A DNA stretch of 64,000 bases from the NCBI RefSeq assembly GCF_015712065.1, contig NZ_JACFYZ010000003.1, positions 62,001-126,000 of the forward strand, read 5' to 3'. The stretch's first letter is position 1, and every line of letters begins with the position of its first letter. This document shows positions 9,096 through 18,833 of the stretch, one piece after another. The DNA comes from Ectopseudomonas chengduensis (lineage in GTDB: Bacteria; Pseudomonadota; Gammaproteobacteria; Pseudomonadales; Pseudomonadaceae). The position numbers and the translations under genes are program-made. A model generated the notes under the pieces. The model was not told the origin of the DNA and searched no databases. It worked only from the letters and a program-made list of their open reading frames with translations.

Positions 9096-10991
9096 TCAGG
9101 GCTGTAGCCGGCTCAGGCGTTGGCGTACTGCGCGTTCGATACCGGCTTCGTCGAGGCCACATTCGGCGAGCATCTGGCTCGGTTTGGCGTGCTCGACGTA
9201 GTAGTCGGGCAGGCCCAGATGGAGCATCGATACCTGGCGGTTCTCGGCGGCGAAGAACTCGCTGACCGCGCTGCCGGCACCGCCCATGATGCTGTTTTCT
9301 TCGATGGTCACCAGCAGCGTGTGGCTGCTTGCCAGTTCGCGCAGCAGCGCTTCGTCCAGCGGTTTGACGAAACGCATGTCGACCACCGTGGCATCCAGCG
9401 TTTCACCGACGCGCAGGGCTTCGGCCAGTTGCACGCCGAAGGCCAGCAGGGCGACGCCCTTGCCCTGGCGGCGTACCACCGCCTTGCCGATCTCCAGCGG
9501 CTCCAGGCCTGCATCGAGCGGCGCATTGGGGCCGCTGCCGCGCGGGTAGCGCACCGCCGCCGGGCCGTCGAACAGATGGCCGGTGGTGAGCATGCGGCGC
9601 AGCTCGTTCTCGTCGCTCGGCGTCATCACCAGCATGCCGGGGATGCAGCGCAGGTACGACAGGTCGAAGCTGCCGGCGTGGGTCGGACCGTCCTCGCCCA
9701 CCAGGCCGGCGCGGTCGATGGCGAACAGCACGTCGAGGTGTTGCACGGCCACGTCGTGGATCAGTTGGTCATAGGCGCGCTGGAGGAAGGTGGAGTAGAT
9801 CGCCACCACCGGCTTGGCGCCTTCGCAGGCCATGCCAGCGGCCAGGGTCACGGCATGTTGCTCGGCAATCGCCACGTCGAAGTAGCGCTCGGGGAAGCGC
9901 TCGCTGAACGCCACCAGGTCGGAGCCTTCCTTCATCGCCGGGGTGATGCCGACCAGGCGGCTGTCGACTGCGGCCATGTCGCACAGCCACTGGCCGAAGA
10001 CGTTGGAGTATTTCGGGCCGCTGGGCTTCTTGGGGGCAGCCACCGGGGTCACCGGTTCCAGCTTGGTGATGGCGTGATAGCCGATCGGGTCGGCCTCGGC
10101 CGGGGCGAAGCCCTTACCTTTCTTGGTCACCACATGGAGGAACTGCGGGCCGTCAAGGTCGCGCATATTGCGCAGGGTAGCGAGCAGGGTGGGCAGGTCG
10201 TGGCCGTCGATGGGGCCGACGTAGTTCCAGCCCAGTTCCTCGAACAGGGTGCCGGGTACCAGCATGCCCTTGGCGTGTTCCTCGACCTTGCGCGCGATTT
10301 CCCATGCGCCGGGCAGGCGCGAGAGGATCTTCTTGCTGCCCTCGCGCATGCTGGCGTAGGTGCGGCTGGAGATGATCTTGGCCAGGTAGTTGGACAGGCC
10401 GCCGACATTCTTGGAGATCGACATGTCGTTGTCGTTGAGGATCACCAGCATGTTGGCGCCGACGTCGGTGGCGTGGTTCAGCGCTTCGAAGGCCATGCCG
10501 GCGGTCAGTGCGCCGTCACCGATCACCGCTACGCTCTTGCGCTTCTCGCCCTTCAGGCGAGCAGCAATGGCCATGCCCAGCGCCGCGCTGATGCTGGTGC
10601 TGGAGTGGCCGACGCCGAAGGTGTCGTATTCGCTCTCGCTACGCCGTGGGAAGGCGGCCAGGCCGTCCTTCTGGCGCAGCGTGCCCATGCGCTCGCGACG
10701 GCCGGTGAGGATCTTGTGCGGGTAGGCCTGATGGCCGACGTCCCACACCAGGCGGTCGTCGGGGGTGTCGAAGACGTAGTGCAGGGCGATGGTCAGCTCG
10801 ATCACGCCGAGGCCGGCACCGAAGTGCCCGCCGCTCTGGCCAACGCTGTAGAGCAGGTATTGGCGCAGTTCGTCAGCGAGGGTTTCCAGGTCCGCTTCGG
10901 CCAGGCGGCGCAGTTCGTCCGGCGTGTTGGCGCTGTCGAGCAGCGGCGTCAACGGGCGCTCGCGGGGGATCTCGTGGAAAGTGGTCGGCAT
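9096..10991 (-). CDS. dxs: 1-deoxy-D-xylulose-5-phosphate synthase
   Basis: Dxs condenses pyruvate and glyceraldehyde 3-phosphate, using thiamine diphosphate, in the first step of the MEP isoprenoid pathway. The 631-residue protein shows the N-terminal [20 protein letters not shown] block and the thiamine-binding motif [20 protein letters not shown] ending in [10 protein letters not shown]. The central transketolase pyrimidine-binding block ([15 protein letters not shown]) is also present. It is separated from ispA and xseB by two unrelated genes here, whereas I recall dxs, ispA and xseB being adjacent in P. aeruginosa. Confidence 0.97.
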   Translation of the reverse strand: MPTTFHEIPRERPLTPLLDSANTPDELRRLAEADLETLADELRQYLLYSVGQSGGHFGAGLGVIELTIALHYVFDTPDDRLVWDVGHQAYPHKILTGRRERMGTLRQKDGLAAFPRRSESEYDTFGVGHSSTSISAALGMAIAARLKGEKRKSVAVIGDGALTAGMAFEALNHATDVGANMLVILNDNDMSISKNVGGLSNYLAKIISSRTYASMREGSKKILSRLPGAWEIARKVEEHAKGMLVPGTLFEELGWNYVGPIDGHDLPTLLATLRNMRDLDGPQFLHVVTKKGKGFAPAEADPIGYHAITKLEPVTPVAAPKKPSGPKYSNVFGQWLCDMAAVDSRLVGITPAMKEGSDLVAFSERFPERYFDVAIAEQHAVTLAAGMACEGAKPVVAIYSTFLQRAYDQLIHDVAVQHLDVLFAIDRAGLVGEDGPTHAGSFDLSYLRCIPGMLVMTPSDENELRRMLTTGHLFDGPAAVRYPRGSGPNAPLDAGLEPLEIGKAVVRRQGKGVALLAFGVQLAEALRVGETLDATVVDMRFVKPLDEALLRELASSHTLLVTIEENSIMGGAGSAVSEFFAAENRQVSMLHLGLPDYYVEHAKPSQMLAECGLDEAGIERAVRQRLSRLQP

Positions 10992-11073
10992 CAGGCGAAT
11001 CGTTATAGGCGTAAAAGATGCGGCAGTTTACCTGATGCCAGGAAAACAGCCCAATCCGCTGTCCATATCGCCG

Positions 11074-12024
11074 TTACCGGTAGTTTCTTGCAAGGAAATC
11101 CAGCAGCAGGACGCTGACCCGTTCGCCGCATTCGGCTTGCAGCCAGTGGCCGGCGCCGGGTAGGTCGTGGCGTTCCAGGTGCGGCACCTTGTCGCCCATG
11201 CGTTTGAGCGTCGGCGCCTCGAAGCGGCCCACCGGGTCATTCTCCCCGAGCAGGAACAGCGTCGGCTGCGTGATCTGCAGACCAGCCAGATGCTCGGTGC
11301 GCTGCCAGTTGCGCTCGAAGTTACGGTACCAGTTCAGCGCGCCGCGAAAACCGTGGCGCTCGAAGGTGCGCAGGTAGTGGGCGAACGTCGCCTCGCTGCA
11401 CCAGGCCGGCAGTGGCAGTTCATCCGGCATGCCGTCGAATAGCCGCGCATCGGCCGTTTTGTCCGTCGCCAGCAGGGCATCGCCCAGGCCGCCGAGCAGC
11501 AGGCGCAGGCTGCGGCCGATGTCCTCGTCCAGTTCGGTCTCGGCCACACCCGGCTGCTGGAAATAGAGGATGTAGTGAAAGCGCCCGGCGTAGGCCTCGC
11601 GCATCATCTCGATGGCCGGGCGTTTCGGCCGACCGCCGAAGGGCACCGACAGCGCCCCGAGCACCTTGACCCGCTGCGGCTCCAGCAGCGCCAGATGCCA
11701 GGCCACCGGCGCGCCCCAGTCGTGGCCGACCACCGCTACCTCGCGCTGGCCGAGCATGTCCATCGCCGCCTGGATATCGCCGCATAGGGTGAGCAGGTCA
11801 TAGGCCGTCGGATCGGCCGGTGCGCTGCTGGCGCCGTAGCCGCGCATTTCCGGGGCGAACACGCGATAGCCGGCGGCGGCCAGTGCCTCGATCTGCGGAT
11901 GCCAGGCGTACCAGCACTCGGGAAAACCATGCAGCAGCCACACCGGCTTGCCGTGCTCGGGGCCGGCGCTGTACAGGCTGAGTTCAATGCCGTTGACGGC
12001 GAGCAGGCGGTGATCGATATGCAT
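11074..12024 (-). CDS. Alpha/beta hydrolase, epoxide hydrolase / haloacid dehalogenase type
   Basis: The 316-residue cytoplasmic alpha/beta hydrolase has the oxyanion motif LHGFPECWYAW at residues 31-41. The nucleophile elbow VGHDWGAP puts an aspartate at about residue 102, as in soluble epoxide hydrolases and fluoroacetate dehalogenases. A late acid (GENDPVG) and the catalytic histidine in PGAGHWLQ follow. ATG 12024 is supported by AAGGA eight bases upstream. It starts 11 bp after the biotin-dependent carboxylase stop, so the two are probably cotranscribed. The substrate is unknown; an acyl or epoxy metabolite linked to the carboxylase is a guess. Confidence 0.8.
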   Translation of the reverse strand: MHIDHRLLAVNGIELSLYSAGPEHGKPVWLLHGFPECWYAWHPQIEALAAAGYRVFAPEMRGYGASSAPADPTAYDLLTLCGDIQAAMDMLGQREVAVVGHDWGAPVAWHLALLEPQRVKVLGALSVPFGGRPKRPAIEMMREAYAGRFHYILYFQQPGVAETELDEDIGRSLRLLLGGLGDALLATDKTADARLFDGMPDELPLPAWCSEATFAHYLRTFERHGFRGALNWYRNFERNWQRTEHLAGLQITQPTLFLLGENDPVGRFEAPTLKRMGDKVPHLERHDLPGAGHWLQAECGERVSVLLLDFLARNYR

Positions 12025-12034
12025 GGCGATGTCC

Positions 12035-15000
12035 TTACCAGGTGTCGATGAAGGGACGTTTCTTGCCATCGCGCCGAAGCGGTCGTGGCGCCGCATTGAG
12101 ACCGCGCAGCAACCAGGCGCGGCTGTCGGCCGGATCGATCACGGCGTCGATCTCCAGATAGCTGGCCATGTTCAGCGCCTTGCCGTTGTCGTAGGCCTTG
12201 GCCACCAGCTTGTCGAACAGCGCCTGACGCGCAGCCTCGTCCGGCTGGGCCGCCAGTTCCTTGGCGAAGCCCAGGCGCACGGCACCCTCCAGGCCCATGG
12301 CGCCGAACTCGCCACTGGGCCAGGCGGCAGTGAACAGCGGCGAGTGGAAGCTGCCGGCGGCCATGGCCTGGGCACCGAGGCCGTAGCCCTTGCGCAGCAC
12401 CAGGGTGAAGAAGGGCACCGTGAGGCTGGCGGCGGTGACGAACAGGCGCGAGACGTGGCGCACCGTGGCCTGTTTCTCCGCTTCCGGCCCGACCATGAAA
12501 CCGGGGGTGTCGCACAGCGAGACGATGGGCAGGTCATGCACTTCGCACAGTTGCAGGAAGCGTGCGGCCTTATCGCCGGCCACGGCATCGATGGCGCCGC
12601 CCAGGTGCGCGGGATTGTTGGCGATCAGGCCGAAGGGCTTGCCCTCGATGCGGATCAACGCGGTGATCAGACCGGGTGCGAACTGACGGCGCAGCTCCAG
12701 CACACTGCCCTCGTCGGCCAGCAGTTCGATCACCTTGCGGATGTCGTACACACGCAGGCGGTTTTCCGGGATCACCTGGCGCAGCTCGCGGGGATCGCTG
12801 CACTGCCAGTCGGCCACCGGGCCCTGGAAATAGCCCAGGTACTGCTTGGCCACGGCGACCGCTGCGGCTTCGTCTTTCACTAGCACATCGATCACCCCGT
12901 TGGGGCCCTGCATGCTGGTCGGGCCGACCTGTTCGGGGGTGAAGCTGCCCAGACCGCCACCTTCGATCATCGCCGGGCCGGCCATACCGATAGTCGCGTT
13001 CTTCGTTGCGATGATCACGTCGCAGCAGCCGAGCAGCGCCGCGTTGCCGGCGAAGCAGCGACCGGAGACGACACCCACCGTCGGTACCAGGCCGGAGAGT
13101 CTGGCCATGGCGACGAAGGTGTGGCAGTCCAGCCCGGCCACGCCGACAAAGTCGGTATCGCCCGGCCGCCCGCCGCCGCCTTCGGCGAACAGCACCACCG
13201 GCAGGCGCCATTGCTCGGCCAGGGCCAGCATGCGGTCGGTCTTCTTGTGGTTCATCACGCCCTGAGTACCGGCGAACACCGTGTAGTCGTAGGCGATGGC
13301 CATGCAGCGCGCGGCCTCGGCGCCGAAGCTTGCGGCGTTGACCGTGCCGATGCCGGCGACCAAGCCATCGGCCGGGCTCAGCTCCAGCAGCTCCTCGGGC
13401 GAACGTCGACGGCGCTGGGCGGCCAGGGCCATGGCGCCGTATTCGATGAAGCTGTCTGCATCGAGCAAGTCGGCGAGGTTTTCCCTCACCGTGCGCTGGC
13501 CGGTCTTGCGCCTTTTCGCCACTGCCTCGGGGCGGCGTGCATCGGTCAGGCGCTCATGGCGCTCCAGCACTTCGGCCAGATCGGCGCGGATATGCGCCAG
13601 GTCGACCGCCTGCTCGCCGTGCTCGGCGAGGCCATCCACCTCGGCCGGCTGCAGAAACGCCAGCGCTTGGCCCTCACCGATGGCGTCACCGGGTGCCACG
13701 GCCAGCGCGCGGACGATGCCGCTGTGCTCGGCCTTGACCTCGAATTCCATCTTCATCGCTTCCAGCACGGCGATGCGCTGGCCAGTGGCTACGGCATCGC
13801 CCTCGGCTACCTCCAGGCTGACCAGCACACCAGCGCTGGGGGCGCTCAGGGCCAGGGTGCCGGGCGGTGCATCGACAGTGGCCTTGGCGCCTTGCAGCGA
13901 AGCATCGGTGGCGAAGTAACGGTGTGGATGGGCCTGTTCGCGAGCGGCCAGCAACTCGCCCAGGTGACGCTCGACGTAGGTGGTGTCGACCTGGTTGGCG
14001 ATCACTTCGTCGCGCTGCAGCAGGTTCTGCAGCAGGTGCAGGTTGCTCGCCACGCCGTCGAGGCGAAACTCGCACAGCCCCCGGTAGGCACGGCGCAGGG
14101 CGCCGGGGTAGTCGTTGGCGCTGGCGATCAGCTTGGCGATCAGTGAATCGTAGGCCGGGCTGACGGTGTAACCGGCATAACCGCAGCCATCCACTCGCAG
14201 ACCGGGGCCGCTGGGCGGCTGGTAGGCGCTGAGCGCGCCGCTGGCCGGGCGCGCGCTGCCATCGGCGTGCAAGCTTTCCAGATTCAGGCGCACCTGCACG
14301 GCGTAGCCCTTGGTCGCCGGTGGCGTGAGCAGGTTCAGCTCGGCCAGGCTTTTGCCGGCGGCCAGGTGCAGTTGCGTTTGCAGCAGGTCGACACCAGTGA
14401 CCTGCTCGGTGACGGTGTGCTCCACCTGCACGCGCGGGTTGGCCTCCATGAAGTAGAAGCGCCCTGGCTGGTCTAGGTCGAGGAGGAACTCGAAGGTGCC
14501 GATGCCGCGATACTGCACCTCGGCCGCCAGGCGCAGGGCGCTGGCGATGATGGCGTCACGGGTGGACGCATCCATATCTGGGCTGGGCGCGATCTCCACC
14601 AGCTTCTGGTGGCGGCGTTGCAGGCTGCAGTCGCGTTCCCACAGATGGCTGACCGCGCCGCTGCCGTCACCGAGCACCTGCACTTCGATATGCCGGGCAC
14701 GGCGCACGCGCTTTTCCACGTACAGCGCGCCGCTGCCGAAGGCGCCCTGGGCCTCGGAGGCGCAGCGGGTAAAGGTCTCGGCCAGTTGCGCCGGATCGTC
14801 CACTGCACGCATGCCGCGCCCGCCACCGCCGGCCAGGGCCTTGAGCATCACGCTGCCGTGTTCGGCTTGGAAGGCGGCGGCCTGCTCCAGCGTCACCGCC
14901 TGGTTGATGCCGGGCACCAGTGGTACGTCGCAGTGCTGGGCGAGATCACGGGCGGCGGCCTTGTCGCCGAACAGTTGCAGGGTTTCGGGCGTCGGGCCGA

Positions 15001-15307
15001 CGAAGGTCAATCCGACCGCCTGGCAGCGGCGTGCGAACTCAGCGTTCTCGGCGAGGAAACCATAGCCCGGGTGTATGGCTGCACAGCCCTGCTCGCGGGC
15101 GATGGCAATGAGCTGATCTATATCCAGATAGGCCGCCGGGCCGCGTCCAGCCAGCGCCACGGCCAGGTCGGCCTTTCGCGTGTGCAGGCAGGCGCTGTCG
15201 TCCTCGGCGTATACCGCCACGCTGCGGATACCGAGGTCGGCGCAGGCCTGGGCGATGCGAATGGCGATCTCGCCACGGTTGGCGATCAGCAGGGCGGGGA
15301 AGGGCAT
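12035..15307 (-). CDS. Single-chain biotin-dependent acyl-CoA carboxylase (BC-BCCP-CT fusion)
   Basis: The 1090-residue enzyme carries all parts of an acyl-CoA carboxylase. Residues 1 to about 450 are biotin carboxylase (LIANRGEIAIRIAQA, ALAGGGGRGMR, MEANPRVQVEHTVTE). A biotinyl domain with VLEAMKMEF has its lysine near 517. From about 590 to the end is the carboxyltransferase (VLFAEGGGGRPGD and later FGLIANNPAHLGGAID). It should carboxylate an acyl-CoA using bicarbonate and ATP. Similar fused proteins are annotated as acetyl-CoA carboxylase-family or long-chain acyl-CoA carboxylase, and the acyl substrate cannot be read from sequence. It is followed by the alpha/beta hydrolase. Confidence 0.9.
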   Translation of the reverse strand: MPFPALLIANRGEIAIRIAQACADLGIRSVAVYAEDDSACLHTRKADLAVALAGRGPAAYLDIDQLIAIAREQGCAAIHPGYGFLAENAEFARRCQAVGLTFVGPTPETLQLFGDKAAARDLAQHCDVPLVPGINQAVTLEQAAAFQAEHGSVMLKALAGGGGRGMRAVDDPAQLAETFTRCASEAQGAFGSGALYVEKRVRRARHIEVQVLGDGSGAVSHLWERDCSLQRRHQKLVEIAPSPDMDASTRDAIIASALRLAAEVQYRGIGTFEFLLDLDQPGRFYFMEANPRVQVEHTVTEQVTGVDLLQTQLHLAAGKSLAELNLLTPPATKGYAVQVRLNLESLHADGSARPASGALSAYQPPSGPGLRVDGCGYAGYTVSPAYDSLIAKLIASANDYPGALRRAYRGLCEFRLDGVASNLHLLQNLLQRDEVIANQVDTTYVERHLGELLAAREQAHPHRYFATDASLQGAKATVDAPPGTLALSAPSAGVLVSLEVAEGDAVATGQRIAVLEAMKMEFEVKAEHSGIVRALAVAPGDAIGEGQALAFLQPAEVDGLAEHGEQAVDLAHIRADLAEVLERHERLTDARRPEAVAKRRKTGQRTVRENLADLLDADSFIEYGAMALAAQRRRRSPEELLELSPADGLVAGIGTVNAASFGAEAARCMAIAYDYTVFAGTQGVMNHKKTDRMLALAEQWRLPVVLFAEGGGGRPGDTDFVGVAGLDCHTFVAMARLSGLVPTVGVVSGRCFAGNAALLGCCDVIIATKNATIGMAGPAMIEGGGLGSFTPEQVGPTSMQGPNGVIDVLVKDEAAAVAVAKQYLGYFQGPVADWQCSDPRELRQVIPENRLRVYDIRKVIELLADEGSVLELRRQFAPGLITALIRIEGKPFGLIANNPAHLGGAIDAVAGDKAARFLQLCEVHDLPIVSLCDTPGFMVGPEAEKQATVRHVSRLFVTAASLTVPFFTLVLRKGYGLGAQAMAAGSFHSPLFTAAWPSGEFGAMGLEGAVRLGFAKELAAQPDEAARQALFDKLVAKAYDNGKALNMASYLEIDAVIDPADSRAWLLRGLNAAPRPLRRDGKKRPFIDTW

Positions 15308-15459
15308 GGCGGCTCCAGACGTCTTGTCGTTATGGAGCCATCTTAGGAGGCTGGTCGCAGGGGTAAAGCAAGCCTTATGCGGCGATCATGCCGACATAGA
15401 TGCAAATGATGATGGCGCGCTGGGGATTTCGCGGTTGAAGCCGCTGCCACAACAGCGGC

Positions 15460-16347
15460 CTAGCTACGTCGTTCGACGATGTAGCGCGCCAGCTCGCGCA
15501 GCGGTTCGGCACTGTTGCCGAACGGGCGCAGCACGTGCAAGGCCTGGTCGCGCAGTTCCAGTGCGTAGTCCTTGGCGGTGTCGAGGCCCAGCAGAGCAGG
15601 GTAGGTGGGCTTGTCGTGGGCTTCGTCCTTGCCTTGGGTCTTGCCCAGGGTGGCTGTATCGCTCTCCACGTCGAGGATGTCGTCCTGCACCTGGAAGGCC
15701 AGGCCGATGGCGCGGGCGTATTGCAGCAGGGCCTTGAGTGCCAGTTCGTCGGTGTTGCCACTGGCCAGGGCGCCGAGCGCCACGCTGGCCTCGATCAGCG
15801 CGCCGGTCTTGTGCCGGTGCATCACTTCCAGCGCCTGCTGGTCGAGTTGCAGGCCGACCGAGCCAAGGTCGATGGCCTGGCCGCCGACCATGCCGGCCGG
15901 GCCTGCAGCCTGGCTGAGCAACTCGATCATCTGCAGGCGCGTCTCGGCATCCTGCGGATTGCGCCGGCGGTCGGCGAGCACTTCGAAGGCCAGGCTTTGC
16001 AGGCCATCGCCAGCAAGGATGGCACTGGCCTCGTCGAAGGCCTTGTGGGTGGTCGGCTGACCGCGACGCAGGTCATCATCGTCCATCGCCGGCAGATCGT
16101 CATGCACCAGCGAGTAGGCATGGATCAGCTCCACCGCACAGGCAGCGCCATCGGCACGTTCGAGATCACCTTCGAGAGCCTCGCAAGCGGCATAGACCAG
16201 CAGTGGGCGCACGCGCTTGCCGCCGTTCATCACGCTGTAGCGCATGGCCTGGTAGAGCCGTTCGAGCTCTGTGCGTGGAGCTTGAAACAGCGCTTCCAGT
16301 GCCGTGTCGACGCGGGTCTGGCAGCGCTTCTGATACGCCGCAATCAT
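15460..16347 (-). CDS. ispA: Farnesyl diphosphate synthase
   Basis: IspA adds two isopentenyl diphosphates to make farnesyl diphosphate. The 295-residue protein is close to the Escherichia coli enzyme in length. It has the chain-length region and first aspartate-rich motif [15 protein letters not shown], the lysine/arginine block [10 protein letters not shown], and the second motif [13 protein letters not shown]. The xseB stop overlaps its ATG by 4 bp, the conserved xseB-ispA arrangement. Confidence is high. Confidence 0.96.
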   Translation of the reverse strand: MIAAYQKRCQTRVDTALEALFQAPRTELERLYQAMRYSVMNGGKRVRPLLVYAACEALEGDLERADGAACAVELIHAYSLVHDDLPAMDDDDLRRGQPTTHKAFDEASAILAGDGLQSLAFEVLADRRRNPQDAETRLQMIELLSQAAGPAGMVGGQAIDLGSVGLQLDQQALEVMHRHKTGALIEASVALGALASGNTDELALKALLQYARAIGLAFQVQDDILDVESDTATLGKTQGKDEAHDKPTYPALLGLDTAKDYALELRDQALHVLRPFGNSAEPLRELARYIVERRS

Positions 16348-16586
16348 GCGGGCTCGTCCGTGTCGAAGGGGGCGGGCTGCAACTCACCGTCGCGCTCGAG
16401 CAGAATCTGTACCTTCTGCTCGGCCTGGGCCAGGGCGGCCTGACATTCACGGGTCAGGCCGATGCCCTGCTCGAAAGCAGTCAGCGAGTCTTCCAGCGAC
16501 AGCTCGCCGCTCTCCAGGCGCTCGACCAGCGTCTGCAGTTCGGCGAGGGAGTGTTCGAAGTCGGGGGCGGCTTTTTTGCGGGCCAT
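16344..16586 (-). CDS. xseB: Exodeoxyribonuclease VII small subunit
   Basis: XseB is the small subunit of the single-strand exonuclease VII. The 80-residue product starts [20 protein letters not shown] and contains the family block [23 protein letters not shown] chose ATG 16586, which gives the normal family length; the frame is open further upstream but that part shows no homology. It overlaps ispA by 4 bp. The large subunit gene xseA is not in the window. Confidence 0.93.
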   Translation of the reverse strand: MARKKAAPDFEHSLAELQTLVERLESGELSLEDSLTAFEQGIGLTRECQAALAQAEQKVQILLERDGELQPAPFDTDEPA

Positions 16587-16713
16587 GGCGGCGGGTCTCG
16601 GGAAGCGTAGAAACGGGCGCGACACTAGCAGAGCCGCGCTTCTCGGGCAAATCAGCGGGTTTTGGAGGCGCATAGCCGTGCGCCCGGGGAATGTCGATTC
16701 AACGCGATCGTTC

Positions 16714-16786
16714 GTAGGAGCCCCGCCTCGGGGCGAAGCTTTTCAAATGCGCGGCGCCTTGATTCGCGGCGGGGCGCCGCTCCTAC
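16714..16786. repeat. REP-type inverted repeat (GTAGGAG...CTCCTAC)
   Basis: GTAGGAGCCCCGCCTCGGGG at the left pairs with the GGGGCGCCGCTCCTAC right end, giving a long imperfect hairpin. It is typical of Pseudomonas REP elements and lies between the divergent ends of xseB and the TauE gene. No coding region is visible between 16587 and 16867. Confidence 0.75.
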
Positions 16787-16867
16787 ACATTCGATACGTT
16801 GACGCCTGACTGAGTGGCATTAGGCGTGCTCGGACACTGTTCGATCTATTTTTCGCAGGGCTGGTTT

Positions 16868-17638
16868 TTACGCCGAGAAGTAGGTGCTCCAGAAGTAGTA
16901 CAGGGTCATCGTGCTGCCGACCAGGATGACGAAGCTGCGCAGCAGTGCCGGCGGCAGCTTCTCGCCCAGTGCGCCACCGGCATAACCGCCGATGGTGGCA
17001 CCGGTGAGCAGGATCGCCAGCTCGTACCAGCTGACCCGGCCGGCGATGACGAAGGTCAGGGTGGCGATGCTGTAGATCACCGCCGAGATCAGGTTTTTCA
17101 GCGCATTGGCGCGGGCCAGCTGGTGGCCTTCGATGGAAAACGCGGCCAGTTGCAGGATGCCCATACCGGCGCCGAAGTAGCCGCCGTAGATCGACACGCC
17201 GATGTGTGCACCCAGCGACAACGGCGTGTGTGGCGGATGCTCGGACGTCTTGCGTCGTGCTGCCAACCAGCGGCCCAGCCAGGGGCTGGCGGTGAACAGC
17301 GCGGTGGCGGCCAGCAACAGCCAGGGGATCAGCACGCGGAACACGTCATCGCCGCCGGCCAGCAGCAACAGGCCGCCGAGCAGGCCACCGGCCAGACCGG
17401 CCAGCAGCAGCGGAAGCAGATAACGCCCCAGCGGCCGCAACGAGGCGCGTGCTGCCCACGCACTAGCCAGGCTTGCCGGCCACAGCGCCACGGCGTTGGT
17501 GGCATTGGCCGTTACCGGTGGCAGGCCGGCGGCGAGCAGGGCGGGGAAGGAGAAGAAGGTACCGCCGCCAGCCAGGGCATTCATCCCCCCAGCGGCGAAA
17601 CCGGCGAGGGCCAACAGCAGCAGATCAGGCAGGGACAT
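16868..17638 (-). CDS. TauE/SafE-family membrane transporter
   Basis: The 256-residue protein has about eight hydrophobic segments and the repeated TauE/SafE signature: AGFAAGGMNALAGGGTFFSFPAL-type in the first half and YGGYFGAGMGILQL in the second. Family members export sulfite, sulfoacetate or other organic anions. It is divergent from pcaQ, with a LysR-type palindrome in the shared promoter region, so it may move an aromatic or dicarboxylic acid linked to protocatechuate metabolism; that is inference. I chose ATG 17638 over GTG 17653; neither has a strong ribosome binding site. Confidence 0.82.
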   Translation of the reverse strand: MSLPDLLLLALAGFAAGGMNALAGGGTFFSFPALLAAGLPPVTANATNAVALWPASLASAWAARASLRPLGRYLLPLLLAGLAGGLLGGLLLLAGGDDVFRVLIPWLLLAATALFTASPWLGRWLAARRKTSEHPPHTPLSLGAHIGVSIYGGYFGAGMGILQLAAFSIEGHQLARANALKNLISAVIYSIATLTFVIAGRVSWYELAILLTGATIGGYAGGALGEKLPPALLRSFVILVGSTMTLYYFWSTYFSA

Positions 17639-17673
17639 CGGGCAGGCTCGCACAAAAAAGGTGCAGCATAGAG

Positions 17674-17689
17674 CTGACCCATCGGTCAG
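17674..17689. promoter_or_regulatory. Inverted repeat CTGACC-N4-GGTCAG in the divergent tauE-pcaQ promoter region
   Basis: This is a perfect 6-4-6 palindrome between the two divergent genes. Its geometry equals that of the ATAACC-N4-GGTTAT site downstream of pcaQ, with matching ACC/GGT cores. It is a plausible second PcaQ site, acting on pcaQ itself and on the transporter. The assignment is inference. Confidence 0.5.
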
Positions 17690-17784
17690 CCAAGTGCGAC
17701 CAAAGTGACGAACCTGCCAATTGTCGTCTGTGCCAGGCCTGTGCTTTGCGGCATCATCGCGGGCATCTGTTTTCGGTGCCTGCG

Positions 17785-18717
17785 ATGAACATCGACACCC
17801 GTATCAAATTCCGCCACCTGCTGTGCTTTCTCGAAATCGCTCGCCAGCGCAGCTTCGCCAAGGCAGCCGATGCCCTTGCGGTAAGCCAGCCGGCGATTTC
17901 CAAGACGCTCAAGGAGCTGGAGGAGATCCTCGCCGCCAGTTTGTTCGAGCGCGGCAAGAGTGGCGTGACCCTGACGGCCGCTGGCGTGGCCTTCATGCGT
18001 TACGCCGGGCCCTGCGTGCAGGCGCTGCGCGATGGGGTGAACAGTCTGCGCGAAGGTGAGCACGAGGCCGGCCAGGTGCGAGTCGGTGTGCTTTCTACTG
18101 TAGAGAGCCTGCTGATTCCCGAGGTGGTGCGGCGTCTGCATCAGCGTCACTCGGCGCTGGTGGTCAGCGTTGCTACCGGGCCGGGCGCCTACCTGCTCGG
18201 TCAGTTGCGCGTCGGCGAGCTGGACCTGGTGGTCGGGCGCATGACCGACAGCCCGGACATCCAGGGCCTGACCTTCGAGCATCTGTACAGCGAATCGATG
18301 AGCCTGGTGGTGCGCCCCGGTCACCCGCTGCTGGCCGCTGGCGCCGCCGCGCTGGGACAGCTTGGCGATTACCCGCTGGTGCTGCCGACGACCGGTACCA
18401 CCATCCGCAAGCACGCCGACAGCCTGTTCGTACAGTGCGGGGTGACGCCCTCGCGGCAGCGCCTGGAGACCCTGTCGCCGGCGCTGAGTCGGCGCTACGT
18501 GCTGTCCGGCGATGCGCTGTGGGTGGCGCCGCAGGACGCGGTGTGCCTGGACGTGCAGCGCGGCGAGCTGGTCGAGCTGCAGCTGGGCGTGCAGGAACCA
18601 GGCGGCTCGGTGGGTATCTGTCGCAACAGTGCGCTGGCCTTGCCGCTGGCCGCCGAGCAGCTCTGCGCGGCGCTGCGTGAGGTGGCCGAAGCCTACCGCG
18701 AAGGGCTTTTTTCATAA
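17785..18717 (+). CDS. pcaQ: LysR-type regulator of protocatechuate dioxygenase genes
   Basis: PcaQ activates pcaHG in response to pathway intermediates. The 310-residue protein has an N-terminal winged helix-turn-helix (residues 5-65: [37 protein letters not shown]) and a LysR effector domain. ATG 17785 gives the normal LysR start [14 protein letters not shown]. It is on the same strand as pcaH and 116 bp upstream. A perfect PcaQ-type box overlaps its stop codon. Position and operator support the name beyond the LysR fold. Confidence 0.9.
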   Translation: MNIDTRIKFRHLLCFLEIARQRSFAKAADALAVSQPAISKTLKELEEILAASLFERGKSGVTLTAAGVAFMRYAGPCVQALRDGVNSLREGEHEAGQVRVGVLSTVESLLIPEVVRRLHQRHSALVVSVATGPGAYLLGQLRVGELDLVVGRMTDSPDIQGLTFEHLYSESMSLVVRPGHPLLAAGAAALGQLGDYPLVLPTTGTTIRKHADSLFVQCGVTPSRQRLETLSPALSRRYVLSGDALWVAPQDAVCLDVQRGELVELQLGVQEPGGSVGICRNSALALPLAAEQLCAALREVAEAYREGLFS

Positions 18718-18729
18718 CCATTTGGTTAT
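18714..18729. promoter_or_regulatory. PcaQ operator ATAACC-N4-GGTTAT upstream of pcaH
   Basis: ATAACC ATTT GGTTAT is a perfect palindrome that agrees with the PcaQ motif described in rhizobia (ATAACC-N4-GGTTAA). It lies 104 bp before the pcaH start and overlaps the last codon and TAA of pcaQ, so the site is partly coding. It should be the activator site for the pcaH promoter. Confidence 0.82.
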
Positions 18730-18833
18730 GGGGTGGCCGCGTCTTTTCAATATTCCCCGCGTCTGCTTTGGCGGAAACTGTGCTTCAGCCTGATCCCAGG
18801 TCGACTCCACAATACTCACAACAGGAGCGCACC

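Noticed and set aside
9120..11117. A 665-codon open frame on the plus strand opposite dxs
   Set aside because: It is the antisense shadow of a high-GC gene; dxs on the other strand has all family motifs, and the shadow has low-complexity His/Gln/Gly composition.
16714..16786. An insertion sequence or its remnant at the boundary of the aromatic island
   Set aside because: Only a REP hairpin is present; no transposase fragment, terminal repeats or tRNA attachment site could be found at either border.
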